This document shows positions 1 to 9,786 of a DNA stretch of 64,000 nt, piece by piece (the first letter of the stretch is position 1; the number at the start of each line of letters is the position of its first letter). The DNA comes from Calliopum simillimum (taxonomy: Eukaryota; Arthropoda; Insecta; Diptera; Lauxaniidae), in the NCBI GenBank assembly GCA_951812925.1, contig OX638369.1:52261061-52325060 (forward strand), in the 5' to 3' direction. The notes under the pieces were generated by a model that searched no databases, had not been told where the DNA came from, and saw only the letters and a list, made by a program, of their open reading frames with translations. The position numbers and the translations under genes were made by a program.

Positions 1-112
1 CCACTGGGTGCTGTACGCCAAACCATACCACCTGCTGAAGCATCAAGCCAAAAACCATTGCCGCCATTGCGGGATAAGCTTGGCATTTTGAGTACATCAT
101 TCGGATGAGCGC
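1..112 (-). CDS. lea: lea exon, cut by window edge: start of cytoplasmic tail
   Basis: The acceptor ACCTTTAG lies just right of 112, and the exon continues past base 1. With the one base left over from the previous exon it reads GAHPNDVLKMPSLSRNGGNG, then FWLDASAGGMVWRTAPSG. It matches the conserved juxtamembrane block of fly Robo2 (DVLKMPSLS, GGMVWR). The conserved cytoplasmic motifs CC0 and CC1, the stop codon and the 3' UTR would lie left of the window. Confidence 0.92.
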
Positions 113-681
113 CTAAAGGTAGTTTAACGAAAAAATCCAAAAAAGTATGATAGAGAGAAAGAAAGAAAAGAGAAGATAGACAAATTATTTAGTTTCAAAA
201 AGTGCTTTCAGATGTGATAGAGAATTTTTTACTTTAGGTTGGACATTTTAGCGAAAAGTTCAGGAATTATTTTTGCATATTTTTAATAAAGCTTTTTCGT
301 CACTGCTGTTTATTTTATTCACTGACTGCTTTAAAAAATGCACTAAAAACAATGAATTGTTTGGCCTAATAGTGGGAAATAGAAATGCTATTACAGTTCG
401 AAAATTGTATTCTATTTTCGCACAAAATTGTACCTTTATAAGCAGAATTGTACCTTATTTTGCTTTAGCAAAATAAACCAATATATCATGTGACACTTAA
501 CTAACTATTAAAAAATAAGATCTACTTTTTTCTTGAAAAAAAGTAAAATCTTAAAAATCAAAATCTTGAAATCGCGAAGCCGGTGTTGGATGTCTGACGG
601 GTTTAAGACCTGAGCAGCGGCCGCAGGCCGCCCGTTTACCCCTACTTTTATTTTAAGTTACTAAGGCAAATTTGATGTTTT

Positions 682-1590
682 TTTCAAGATTTTTTTCCAA
701 GATTTTGCTTTTCAAGATATTGATTTTTCAAGATTTTGATTTTCAAGATTTTGATTTTCAAGATTTTGACTTCAAGATTTTGGTTTTCTATATTTTGAAA
801 TTCTGTCAAAAGAGCCTAACCCCTACAAAATCAAAATCTTGAAAATCAAAATCTAAAAAATCAAAATCTTGAAAAATCGAATTCTTGAAAATCAAAATCT
901 TATAAATCAAAATCTAGAAAATCAAAATCGTGAAAAATCAAAATCTTGAAAATCAAAATCTAGAAAATCAAAGTCTTGAAAAAACAAAATCTTGAAAATC
1001 AAAATCTTTGAAAATCAAAATCTTGAAAATCAAAATTTAGAAAATCATAATCTTGAAAATCAAAATCTTGTTAAATCAAAATCTTGAAAAATCAAAATCC
1101 TTAAAATCAAGATATTGAAAAATTAAAATCTTTCAAAATCAAAATCTTGAAAATCAAAATCTAGAAAATAAAAATCTTGAAAAAAAAAAAAATCTTTAAA
1201 ATCAAAATCTATAAAATCAAAATCTTGAAAATCAAAATCTTTCAAAATCAAAATCTCGAAAATCAAAATCTAAAAAATCAAAATCTTGAAAAATCAAAAT
1301 CTAAAAAATCAAAATCTAAAAAACCAAATTCTAAAAAATCAAAATCTTGAAAAATAAAAATCGTGAAAATCAAAGTCCAGAAAAACAAAATCTCGAAAAC
1401 CAAAATCTTGAAAAAAAATCTTGCAAATCAAAGTCTGGAAAACCAAAATCCAAATTATCAAAATCTTTGAAAATCAAATTCTTGAAAATCAAAATCTTGG
1501 AAAATAATCTTGAAAATTGAAATCTAGAAAATCAAAATCTAGAAAATACTAAAATCTGGAAAAATCAAAATCTTAAAAAAAAAAAAAACA
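682..1590. repeat. 16-bp AT-rich satellite that switches orientation
   Basis: From about 827 to 1590 the + strand repeats a degenerate unit AAAATCAAAATCTTGA about 45 times, with variants CTAGA and CTTTGA. From about 682 to 800 the same unit appears as its reverse complement, TCAAGATTTTGATTTT. The 25-bp turn between them contains CCTAACCCCTAC. A stray unit lies at 540-575. A transcript through the region could fold into an imperfect hairpin of over 100 bp. Confidence 0.85.
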
Positions 1591-1635
1591 AAATTGTGAT
1601 AGTAATTTTACACTAAGTCATTTTTTTCTAGTTTT

Positions 1636-1832
1636 AAGTTATTTGGTATTAATGGTCCAAAATATTATACTTTTAGTCTAATGAGACCCATTGAGCCATA
1701 TTTCTATCAAAAATTTGTTATTTTTACCATGAAAAACAAAGCAAAATAACAACTCTGATACAATAAAAAAAAAAACAAATCTTGAAAAACTAACTTCACT
1801 TGAATAGAGACGATATAAAGGCGATTCTCCGA
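1636..1832. repeat. Foldback repeat family, copy 1 (degenerate)
   Basis: Contains GGTCCAAAATATTATA near its left end and CACTTGAATAGAGACGATAT near its right end. The same blocks occur in the 5548-5780 copy, and the first also in the 55850-56000 copy. The spacing and order point to a short non-autonomous element with inverted ends. No coding capacity was seen. Confidence 0.55.
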
Positions 1833-4785
1833 AATATGTACCATTCAATGTCCCGCGGCCCAAAAACCATGCTTAAATGAAAGATTTTTTATTTAAATTA
1901 TTTAATACCACAGAGCTTTAACACGAATAGCTTGAAAAAAAAAAATAATTCTGAATATATTATGTACTATGAAATTATAACATAAAAAGGAAGAATGTCA
2001 TTCTCCGCACTGTCTCTAAACGCTTTTTAGTGCATTTCCCCTGCATGTTTCGTTACGTTAACTTTTCTACTATACATAAGTAATATTTTATTTTTATGTA
2101 ATTTAATCAACAAACATTTATAGGGGCTATCCAACAGTTTACAATTTTTGAAAAATAATTGCTATTTTCATTGTAATATAACTGTTTTTACAACATTTTG
2201 TCATTCTCCGTACAATTATTCTCCACGCGGTGTTTTTCTTAGTCTTGCAGAAATTTATCTTCAATTAATACAAAAAAAAAAATAGATGGGGAAAAAAAAG
2301 GCATGTTAAAGATTCAACCTTATCGTGTATGAGAAAGCTCAGCAACAAAAAGCTTAGTCGCAACTAAACGCCAAATCATCTTGTTAGATCGCAAATAATA
2401 ATTTTTAGTCTCGATCATTTGTTTTAATGTTTATATTTTTGAATTGTATATAAAAAATCATTATTGTAATTTATAAGGGCACTACAGCTCAGTAAATGAA
2501 ACTTAAATAAATAAATAAAATAAAATAAAATTAATGTAGAAGAGGCCATAGCTGTAAGCCTTCTTAACCTTACCTCTATTATGAAAGTTAGTGCCTAGAA
2601 CTATGCAATGAAAAACAACAGAAACTTGAAATTTCAGCAGAAGTTAGTTAAGCCACTGATTGCCAATAGTGCAATGGATCACCAGAAAAATTAGTGCATA
2701 CATTTAGGCTTGCTTTCAATTAAGCGCTTACGAATTCCTTACGACATCTTGCATGACATTGCATATTCATCGATAGCACCTACAATTTGTTTTTTTTTTA
2801 TACAAATTCACATAACACAGCACAAGCAGACAACAGGACAGCAGCTCTGAAGCTGCAGAGCAAACAATGTTGCATATTTATAGGCGGTCATACATGTATT
2901 CATGCATGAAAACCACTTGAAATGTAAAGTAGAAAAATAAATGCGCATTCGGCAAAGTTGTTGTAAATTTTGTTGTTCATTTGTTTTTGTGTTTTGTTGC
3001 TGTTATTGTTGTAGTTGTTGCTCTTATGGCTCTTGTTACTCGGTTGTTCAGAGTTGAGTGCAATTCCGCACGGCGAATAAACATTGTTCAACCGAAAAAT
3101 AAATTCGTTGCACACACAACAGACACACACACACAATAATTGTAACAGCAAAAGGCAGCAGCAACAACATACTTACATACATATACCACCCGTGCAATAT
3201 CGTATTGCTGTCCACCTGGTTAGCAGCAAAACAACCATAAAAAAAGTGAAAAAAATCAACAAAATTTCAACAGGAAATGGGCAAAAAAAATGTTGCTACT
3301 CTTGTAAAAATTGCAGCAATAAAACACTTGGTTGACTCATTGCGTGCGTGTGTATGTGTTTGTGTGCATGTATATGTGCCACATAACTGACAGTTTAATT
3401 GGTACGTTTTTGTTGTTGTTGTTGCCAGCGTTGCCATATTTAATGTCTGTCGCATTTTGTAGACATTTATTAACAAAAATGCGCGTAAAGCGTAAAATTG
3501 ACAACAATTTAAACAATTTATTTTTCCACCATTTCATTTTGGTTTTTTTTGTTTCGCTGCATTGTCTTGATTGCGAAAAAATAAAATTTAAAACAAAAAA
3601 GTTTAAAAAAAATATGCAAATGCTGCAGTCTAAAAGTATGTAATGGTGGAAAAAACATTGCATGTTTACACTATGAAACACAACTATTTTATTAAAACGT
3701 TTCAATGATTTGTTTTTATTTGTGGTTTTTATTATTTGCTCTTTAAGCCACTGTATTTTTATGGTCAATATCAAAAGCAAACGGTATTAAAATGTCAATT
3801 ATACCCCATAAGTATGCAACAATATGTATGTTTTTTTGCAATTGAGTTTATATTTTAACCTTTTTTTTTTTAAATATTTCTCGTTTATTTTTTATATATG
3901 CAATTAATTTTTTTTTTTGTGATTTAAATATCTGTTTTTCTACACAAAATGTTACAAAAATTATTTTCCTATTAAGTATTTAGACTACTGACCATCCGCT
4001 AACTACTCAGAAACTTAAAATCTGAAGAAAGATTCTAAAACAATTTGGTGGAAACCAAACCGAAACTAGACAATACTTGGTTGTGACAAAAGGCAAAATA
4101 AACAAAGCGGTAAACAAATTCTTCGCAGCCATCTTAACATTAAAGAAGTCACCAGCATCTTCAAGAAAATTCTAGTGACAGGTGGTCTAAAAACCGAGAT
4201 AATTTGAGTTCGGTTTTCATTCAAATAAATACTTTTTTCAAGCAAGACCAAACTAATCTTGGTTTGAGCAACTTAGTATAGGTCTCGAATTTTTGAATTT
4301 AAAAAAAAAGTTTCTATAAAATATTGCTAGAAGATGTGGAGTAGGGGAATAGTGTCGCCTACATGGTTCGGGTGTGGGCACCCCACCGTAACTTTGGATA
4401 GAGAACAAATGCGGCTGTTCTGACAAATCTTAAGCGCGTGTTATGACAGCATGAAGTTTTTGTGCATATACCGGAGCAAACCGACGTATTTGCTTTGCGC
4501 TGAGAAAAAAACAATTTTTGAGTAACGGAAAGTCAACTCAAATGTTTTTTTCAATCATTTTCCAAGTGCGATAAGTCAAAGTGAATCAATCGAAAAGCTG
4601 AGTGCAATTTATTAAATTTTGTGATTCAAAACTGAATGCAACCTATATGTTCCCACAATTGAATTTGCTTATTGTTTTTCACAGTGGCTGTCAAAGTCGA
4701 GTGTGGGTCCAGAATTGGTTCGAGTGTGGGCACCCCTCGTTTTTTATTATATGTTTATGTTTATGCGTTTTACTGAAATATCGTC

Positions 4786-5025
4786 GTGGAAAGAAAAGAA
4801 CCCTTAAAAGTGATCGCAGAAAAAAAGTTGTATATATTAAGAGTGGATGGCAAGCTGGCATACCACTTTGCAAAAAATCTCAGTATTGAGTTTCCAGACA
4901 AGTGGACCGAGGATCAGGTGGTGGGCATGGATTGGTACAAAAAATGCATGCTTCGCAAAACAGCAATGTCAACGAGGGGGGTTGAAATAACGTCACCTAG
5001 CCGGCTTAGTCTGCAAAACAATTGA
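4786..5025 (+). pseudogene. Pogo/jerky-like transposase fragment, CENP-B-type DNA-binding part
   Basis: The 79-codon frame reads LAYHFAKNLSIEFPDKWT, then QVVGMDWYKKCMLRKTAMST and GVEITSPSRLS. It follows the pattern LAYxFAxxNxIxxPFN...MAGxDWxxxFxxRHPxLSxRxPExTSxxRA of the second helix-turn-helix (CENP-B/Tc5 type) in insect pogo- and jerky-like transposases. The frame closes where the MITE begins. It is a broken remnant with no intact DDE domain; a fly host gene is unlikely. Confidence 0.65.
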
Positions 5026-5200
5026 GGAGTGACCGTACCAAAGGGCCTAAGTACCAAAAGTAATGTCATTCTTTTTATGTGCTTTATAGTCGGTTATTTG
5101 ATTGTAATAATTTTATTGACTTCAAAAAAAAAAAATGTCACCCGTTTCATATAATGACACTACTTTTGCCTGAAAATGGTACGACCACTCCTCCATTGTT
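5017..5200. mobile_element. MITE copy 1, TIR AACAATNGAGGAGTG
   Basis: A 184-bp element with inverted ends AACAATTGAGGAGTGACC and AACAATGGAGGAGTGGTC (right end read as reverse complement), followed on both sides by CGTACCA. Inside are an AAAGTAATGTCAT block and its inverted counterpart. A second copy lies at 53372-53605. It sits at the break between two transposase pieces of the pogo-like element. No clear target duplication was found. Confidence 0.7.
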
Positions 5201-5206
5201 CTGGCA

Positions 5207-5404
5207 TTGACGCCGAAGACACTCAAACCAGGTTTCAGGGCAACAGGCATCATGCTATTCGATCCAGACGTTTTCAGTAATATTCATTTTGTCAAAAGTT
5301 ATGAGTCGAAAACAAAAAGGTGCTCACACCAGGTACTCTTCCCCTACGAAAAATTTTCGTTACTGTTTTTTTCAAAGCAGATGAGTTTTAGGATTTCAAA
5401 TTAA
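5207..5404 (+). pseudogene. Pogo/jerky-like transposase fragment, C-terminal part
   Basis: The frame reads TPKTLKPGFRATGIMLFDPD, then VFSNIHFVKSYESK. The pattern I-x-x-GF-x-x-TGI-x-P-F-(N/D)-P-(D/E)-x-F is the familiar end of the DDE region in jerky- and Tigger-like transposases. It lies on the same strand as the 4786-5025 piece and inside the same TA-flanked element, but the middle of the protein is absent. The frame also runs past the element's right end, so residues after about 5344 are unrelated sequence. Confidence 0.65.
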
Positions 5405-5547
5405 ATATTGAGAATTGATTTTGGGGAATTTGTTTAAGCGGAGCATTTATTGCTTCTAGACAGCTCTTAATTACTTTGAGTTGAGTGTGGCTTTGATGAC
5501 AATGGAGAAGATATTTGCTCCAAATATAATCAGAGAGTGACTTAATC

Positions 5548-5780
5548 GTCCCTATACAAGTGAAAAGTAATAAGTTATCTTTTCAAGTTTTGAGATATTT
5601 GAAGTTCAAAAAAATTTTTTTTTTTTTTATTGTATGGAAATCGTTGTTTTGCTTTTATTTTAATGATTAAAACCGCTTTTCAATTGAGATATGGCTATAA
5701 TATTTTGGACCAGAAATGCCAAATAACTCATAACTACATAAAATGATTTCGTGCTTTTCACTTGTATAGAGACGATATGC
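5548..5780. repeat. Foldback repeat family, copy 2
   Basis: The left end reads CCTATACAAGTGAAAAGTA and the right end, reversed, CTCTATACAAGTGAAAAGCA, giving about 20-bp inverted ends around an AT-rich centre. The centre contains TTTTGGACCAGAAATGCC, shared in reverse orientation with the copies at 1636 and 55850. Probably a short non-autonomous DNA transposon. No coding sequence. Confidence 0.6.
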
Positions 5781-6189
5781 TCGTAATTTGAGATGTTTTT
5801 ACAAACGCCGCAAAGTGGGAATTTTTGAACATATTTAGTCAGAAAATTCGAAAGATGGGCGCCATTAGCTAATGGACACGCCCACTTCCCACACAAAGTG
5901 TGGAGAAAACGAAAAGAACTATCGACCTGAAAATTTGTACAAATTAATACCTTTAAATAAGAAATGTTATGGTACAATACGAAGTAAATCCCTGACCTTG
6001 AGATTTTCGTGACCTTCGCCAGAAGATTTATAATTTTTTTTAAAGAACCGCTAGCAAATACATAGGATCGGATATAGATATCAACTTGAAATTTAGTCCA
6101 AGATTAGGTGTTTGTATTTAAAAAGATCTGTGGAAATTAAGTGCAAATAGGCCAACAGACACGCACACATTATTCATTTCAAAACGCTC

Positions 6190-6390
6190 TAAGTTAAAGC
6201 TAGGCGAACTCGGACATAAGCAAAAGTTTCAAAACACTATACTGAAAACGTTTTCTGAGATAATCGAACCAAATTTCAATCAGACACTGAAAACAGTAAG
6301 TGCAAAATCTAAGCAAAAAACTGGGTAAACTCGGTCAAGAGGGCGTGGCACCTCCCATATAAGAAAAATTATCAAAATACGGTAGTGTAG
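6190..6390. repeat. Dispersed repeat, copy A (AAACTGGGTAAACTCGG)
   Basis: Shares AAGCAAAAGTTTCAAAA, ACTGGGTRAAMTCGG and CGTGGCACC with the sequence at about 8785-8905. The blocks come in a different order, as in an old multi-unit repeat. No ends or coding sequence could be defined. Confidence 0.5.
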
Positions 6391-8246
6391 AGTATTTAAT
6401 GTTTGGCCAGGCCAAAGTTACACCCTTATTAGTTTCAGTTCTATCTGTCTTCAGTTGAACAAACGTGATAGTTGAGATTCTTGAATAAGTGAACCTCCTT
6501 GCCCCACCGTCCACTAATATGATGCTACACAGATAAATGAAACACTCTCCCATTTACAGCTTTTAAAGTGGTATATTATCTGGATTGATTAAGTAATCTT
6601 TCAAGTTGTGAATGAATTGATTCTTAAATCGAATTTTTGCATATTTGTAAGTCTGAACAAAAGTTGGAAGATATGATTTGAAGATATTGTTCACGTAGTC
6701 GAGGTTGTTCATTTAAGTTCCATTGGATTACACATTCAAACTTATTAAGGGTTTGACTTAAAACAAACTCTTAATATTTCGGCTGGAATGGTACTGCTGT
6801 GTAAAAGTATATTTGGCTTCAGTTGTTAGTTGGCCAATGTTCTCTCTTCAAGCATAGGAGGAATGATGAACGCTTTTGTTTATATTTTTCATCTAAAATA
6901 ATAAAAAAATTTTTTCTTGCATTTTTTCAAGCAGTCCTTGACCACTGCGTCTTTATCACAAACATCATTGCAGCATCAGGAATATTTTAATGTACATTTA
7001 AATTGCATTTTATTTATTTTCATTTTTTTCACCAGATGTCCTTTTTGCTGCTTGCTTAAAATAAATACTTATTTAAATTTATACGAAATTGTCGCTGCAC
7101 AGCATGGCAGTCAGCCAGCCAGCAAAAAAAAAAAATTAAAATAACACAAATTTAATTCGCACACACAAACACATAAAAAAATGACCTTCCTGTGCAGGTG
7201 TACCGACGCGCAGCTTGAACCAACAGTTAGGAATCAGGAAGATACTACAACAGGCAGCAAAAATAAGGAAGCATTAAGTAATGTGTGCGCAACGCTCAAA
7301 TACCTACCCCACTTAACCTTGTACTCGTAATATCGCTAACACATCCCCACCCATTGCCCCTCCGTTAGCTGCTCTTAGTAAATATGCAACATTTAAATGT
7401 TGATTCTGCTGCTGCTGCTGCTTAACAGTTGCAAGTCCTTGCAAATAATTGTAATTTTTGCATTGTTGCCACATTGAACAAATTTTGTGCGAACTACTTT
7501 TTCTTGTTGCTGCTGCTCTCCACTTCCTTTACTTTTTTACTTTTCTCCAGAGTGTTGCCGTTCGTTTGCATCAACATACTCGTACATGTTGTAGGTAAAG
7601 CATATAAAATAAAAAGTTGCAAAGTGATTTTTCTCCGTTTTTTTTTTTTGCTGTTGCACAAGTGGTCCTACAATTACAACAACAACAACACCTACTTATA
7701 ATTGTTGTCGAAGCGTTGTTGCAGCAACAACAGCACAAAATTGTTCACTTGCACATCAAGTAGGTGCGAATAAATTTTCCATGATTGCATGATTTTAAAT
7801 AATGAAAAACTTTCTCTGCGAATGATTTTCGTTTTACATCAGATTTGAGAGTGAATCCATTGAAAAGGTTGTATGAGTGAAGCACGTGAAGGATTAAAGG
7901 TGGAAATCTGAAGACTTTTGTAGTTAAATGAGTACCATGCGCTTTTTTGCTATAAAATTTAAGTCTTATTGAAAATCTAATTAAAGCTTTGATAGCACAG
8001 CTCCGATGTTATTGCGGTCCATCGTATTAACTGATTCTGGTTAGCACAATAGTGGTCTTTAGTTCTATGCAATATACACAGGTGGCCTTAGCAAATCAAG
8101 ACCGTTGGTAGAGCTATAACCATACAAACCATTTTTATTTAGTAATATTTAGTAATCCAAATAAAAATAAAAATACTGTGTAAAATTGAGTATTCTGTAA
8201 TTATTTTTTGCTTCAAAGTGTTAAAGTTTTGAAAAGCTACCCAAGA

Positions 8247-8765
8247 GATCTCAGTATAAATCCAACAAAAACACAAGTTTTGCTTTTTACTAGGAAATAC
8301 ATAACTTTCAAAAAAATCACCATTAACTTACTAAAATCAGTTATTTTAGATCATACACCAAATTTGTAAGAAAACATTGAAACACGCGTAGCAAAAGCTA
8401 ACAATACTTCTTATTTCTGCAAAGTCAAAGGGTAGTACTTGGGTTTTAAAACCTAAGTTGACGCACTTGATACACTGCTCCATTGTTAAGGCAATTTTAT
8501 AGATGAAGTGTTTGTCTGGTGAAACGCACTCGAAAGTAAGTCTTTTCTTAAGCTTCTAGAAAGACATCAACGTCCCATGTCTTTGAACATTACTGGTGAT
8601 GTTAAAACTACTTCAGCAGAATCACTTAATGTTATCCTTAACATGCTTGCTATCGACTTACATGCAAAAGGAATAGTCTTTAAAACAGCCATTGGACTTG
8701 AGGAAATTTTCGGATATTTTCGGATGTATCAACCTAAAAAGGGTTTTTTGAGACATTCGAACTAA
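8247..8765 (+). pseudogene. LINE (non-LTR retrotransposon) reverse transcriptase relic
   Basis: On the + strand, antisense to lea, the sequence reads DLSINPTKTQVLLFTRKY, then with frame breaks WVLKPKLTHLIHCSIVKAIL, and finally the frame from 8577 reads LNITGDVKTTSAESLNVILN and MLAIDLHAKG. These follow the end of the RT domain and the linker before RNase H in dipteran LINEs: (L/I)NP-x-KTE-x-VLFTRKY, then WGLxPxxxHWxYxxxVxPILLYG, then xITGAxRTTPTxALNxxLxLxPIDLH. Several stops and frameshifts show it is dead. The clade (Jockey-like or related) was not resolved. Confidence 0.7.
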
Positions 8766-8784
8766 ATTTTACTTAGACTCTAAG

Positions 8785-8905
8785 AAGTATAAATGCAAGC
8801 TCTGAGCAAAAACTGGGTGAAATCGGACATGAGAGCGTGGCACCATCCACATAAGCAAAAGCTTCAAAATGCTATACTGAAAGGGTTTTTTGGAGACAAT
8901 CCAAC
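8785..8905. repeat. Dispersed repeat, copy B
   Basis: Contains GAGCAAAAACTGGGTGAAA, CGGACATGAGAGCGTGGCAC and AAGCAAAAGCTTCAAAATGC, each with a counterpart in 6190-6390. It directly follows the LINE relic and could be part of its tail or an independent repeat. Confidence 0.5.
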
Positions 8906-9084
8906 TAAATTCACTCAAATACTAATGGGCAGCAACAATTAAATAACTTTTTAGTCATGTATCGCGAAAAATTTAATATACAAAAATTTTCACCATCAAA
9001 TTTCCAACCATAACAATTTCCGAAAAAAGTCCAATTTAACTATTCAACAGCAATTGTGCGAAAACACAAAAAAAGCCAACTCAC

Positions 9085-9248
9085 CCCTTATTGTATTCAA
9101 TGCCGATTGCTTCATCATCATATGCTTTCGTTTCACAAAAACCATGGCGCCAAAGGATAACATCATAACAGCAAGTATGGCGCCCAATAGTATAATAAAC
9201 CATGGCTGCGTGAGCACATCATCCACATGATCCTGATTGATGGGGTAG
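9085..9248 (-). CDS. lea: lea exon: transmembrane helix and juxtamembrane segment
   Basis: A 164-bp exon (1 + 162 + 1), acceptor TTTAACAG, donor G|GTGAGT. It reads YPINQDHVDDVLTQPW, then the transmembrane helix WFIILLGAILAVMMLSFGAM, and VFVKRKHMMMKQSALNTIRG. The basic KRKH after the helix fits the stop-transfer and positive-inside rule for a type I receptor. FINQR at the end of the previous exon followed by YPINQ here makes a short repeated INQ at the junction. Confidence 0.96.
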
Positions 9249-9375
9249 CTGTTAAATAAAAATGCAAAAATAAAAAAAAAAAATTATTAATATTTATAAA
9301 TAAAATATGAATAATTAAAATGAATGCAAACAAAAAAAATAAAAATTATGCCAATTAAATCTTTTAAATACACAC

Positions 9376-9622
9376 CGCTGATTTATAAATGGATCCAAAC
9401 GTTTAGTTAACGGATCCAAACGCAATGTGGCGGGCGAACAATATGGCCCAATGCCTGCATTATTTCCGGCAGCAACGCTTACAGTGTACATAACACCCTC
9501 GGTGAGATTGGCCAACACCAGGGTGGGCGAAGCAGCATCAATTGTAACATTGGTAAGTATACGTGAAAAATTGTGTGCAGTATCGATGCCACGCACAATA
9601 ACATGATAGAAGAGTAAGATGC
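9376..9622 (-). CDS. lea: lea exon: rest of FN3-3 and membrane-proximal stalk
   Basis: A 247-bp exon (2 + 243 + 2), acceptor TTTTCAG. It reads ILLFYHVIVRGIDTAHNFSR, then VTIDAASPTLVLANLTEGV, MYTVSVAAGNNAGIGPYC and the stalk LRLDPLTKRLDPFINQR. Possible N-glycosylation sites are NFS, NVT and NLT. The donor is CG|GTGTGT, a weaker match to the fly consensus than the GTAAGT used elsewhere in the gene. Frame and homology still require this junction. Confidence 0.94.
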
Positions 9623-9690
9623 CTGAAAATGCAAAAGATTATGAGATTATGAAATTAATTATAACTTTTAGAAGAAAATTCCATGCTTAC

Positions 9691-9786
9691 CATGTTGTGC
9701 CTTTAGGTCGGGCGCACGCCATTTTAGGAACACTGCGGATGAGTTGAGAAGTATGGCCTCCATGCCAAATGGTGCATCATTGGGTA
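9691..9786 (-). CDS. lea: lea exon: start of FN3-3
   Basis: A 96-bp exon (2 + 93 + 1), acceptor CTTTTAG, donor G|GTAAGC. It translates as VPNDAPFGMEAILLNSSAVF, then LKWRAPDLKAQHG. This is the A-C strand part of FN3-3 with the LKW core. It is too short for an ORF scan and was recovered from its splice signals and the matching phases of its neighbours. A 68-bp intron separates it from the next exon. Confidence 0.94.

Larger units (their letters stand above)
4344..5344 (+). mobile_element. Degenerate pogo/jerky-like DNA transposon, TA-flanked
   Basis: Ends are TA|GGGGAATAGT on the left (TA at 4342-4343) and ACTCTTCCCC|TA on the right (TA at 5345-5346), so the termini are imperfect inverted repeats opening GGGGAA with a TA duplication. 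A subterminal word GTGTGGGCACC occurs twice on the left and once, as GTGTGAGCACC in reverse complement, on the right. Inside are two pieces of a transposase of the pogo/Tigger/jerky type, described separately. A 184-bp MITE (5017-5200) sits between them, and the catalytic core of the transposase is missing. Confidence 0.75.
113..9084 (-). other. lea intron (about 9 kb) between the tail and transmembrane exons
   Basis: Bounded by donor GTGAGT at 9079-9084 and acceptor TTTAG at 113. It holds the inverted 16-bp satellite (682-1590), a foldback repeat family (1636-1832 and 5548-5780), a pogo-like transposon with a nested MITE (4344-5344), a dispersed repeat (6190-6390 and 8785-8905) and a LINE relic (8247-8765). 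The stretches 113-540, 1833-4343, 6400-8246 and 8906-9084 show only AT-rich sequence with short purine, CA/TG and (CTG)n or (CAA)n runs. Confidence 0.85.

Noticed and set aside
3084..3780. Overlapping ORFs on both strands (up to 147 codons)
   Set aside because: Built from CA/TG, CAA/TTG and poly-A runs; no domain, and opposite frames are equally open.
7400..7425. (CTG)n run as a coding opa-type repeat
   Set aside because: It lies deep in a lea intron in a frame with stops on both sides; a plain microsatellite.
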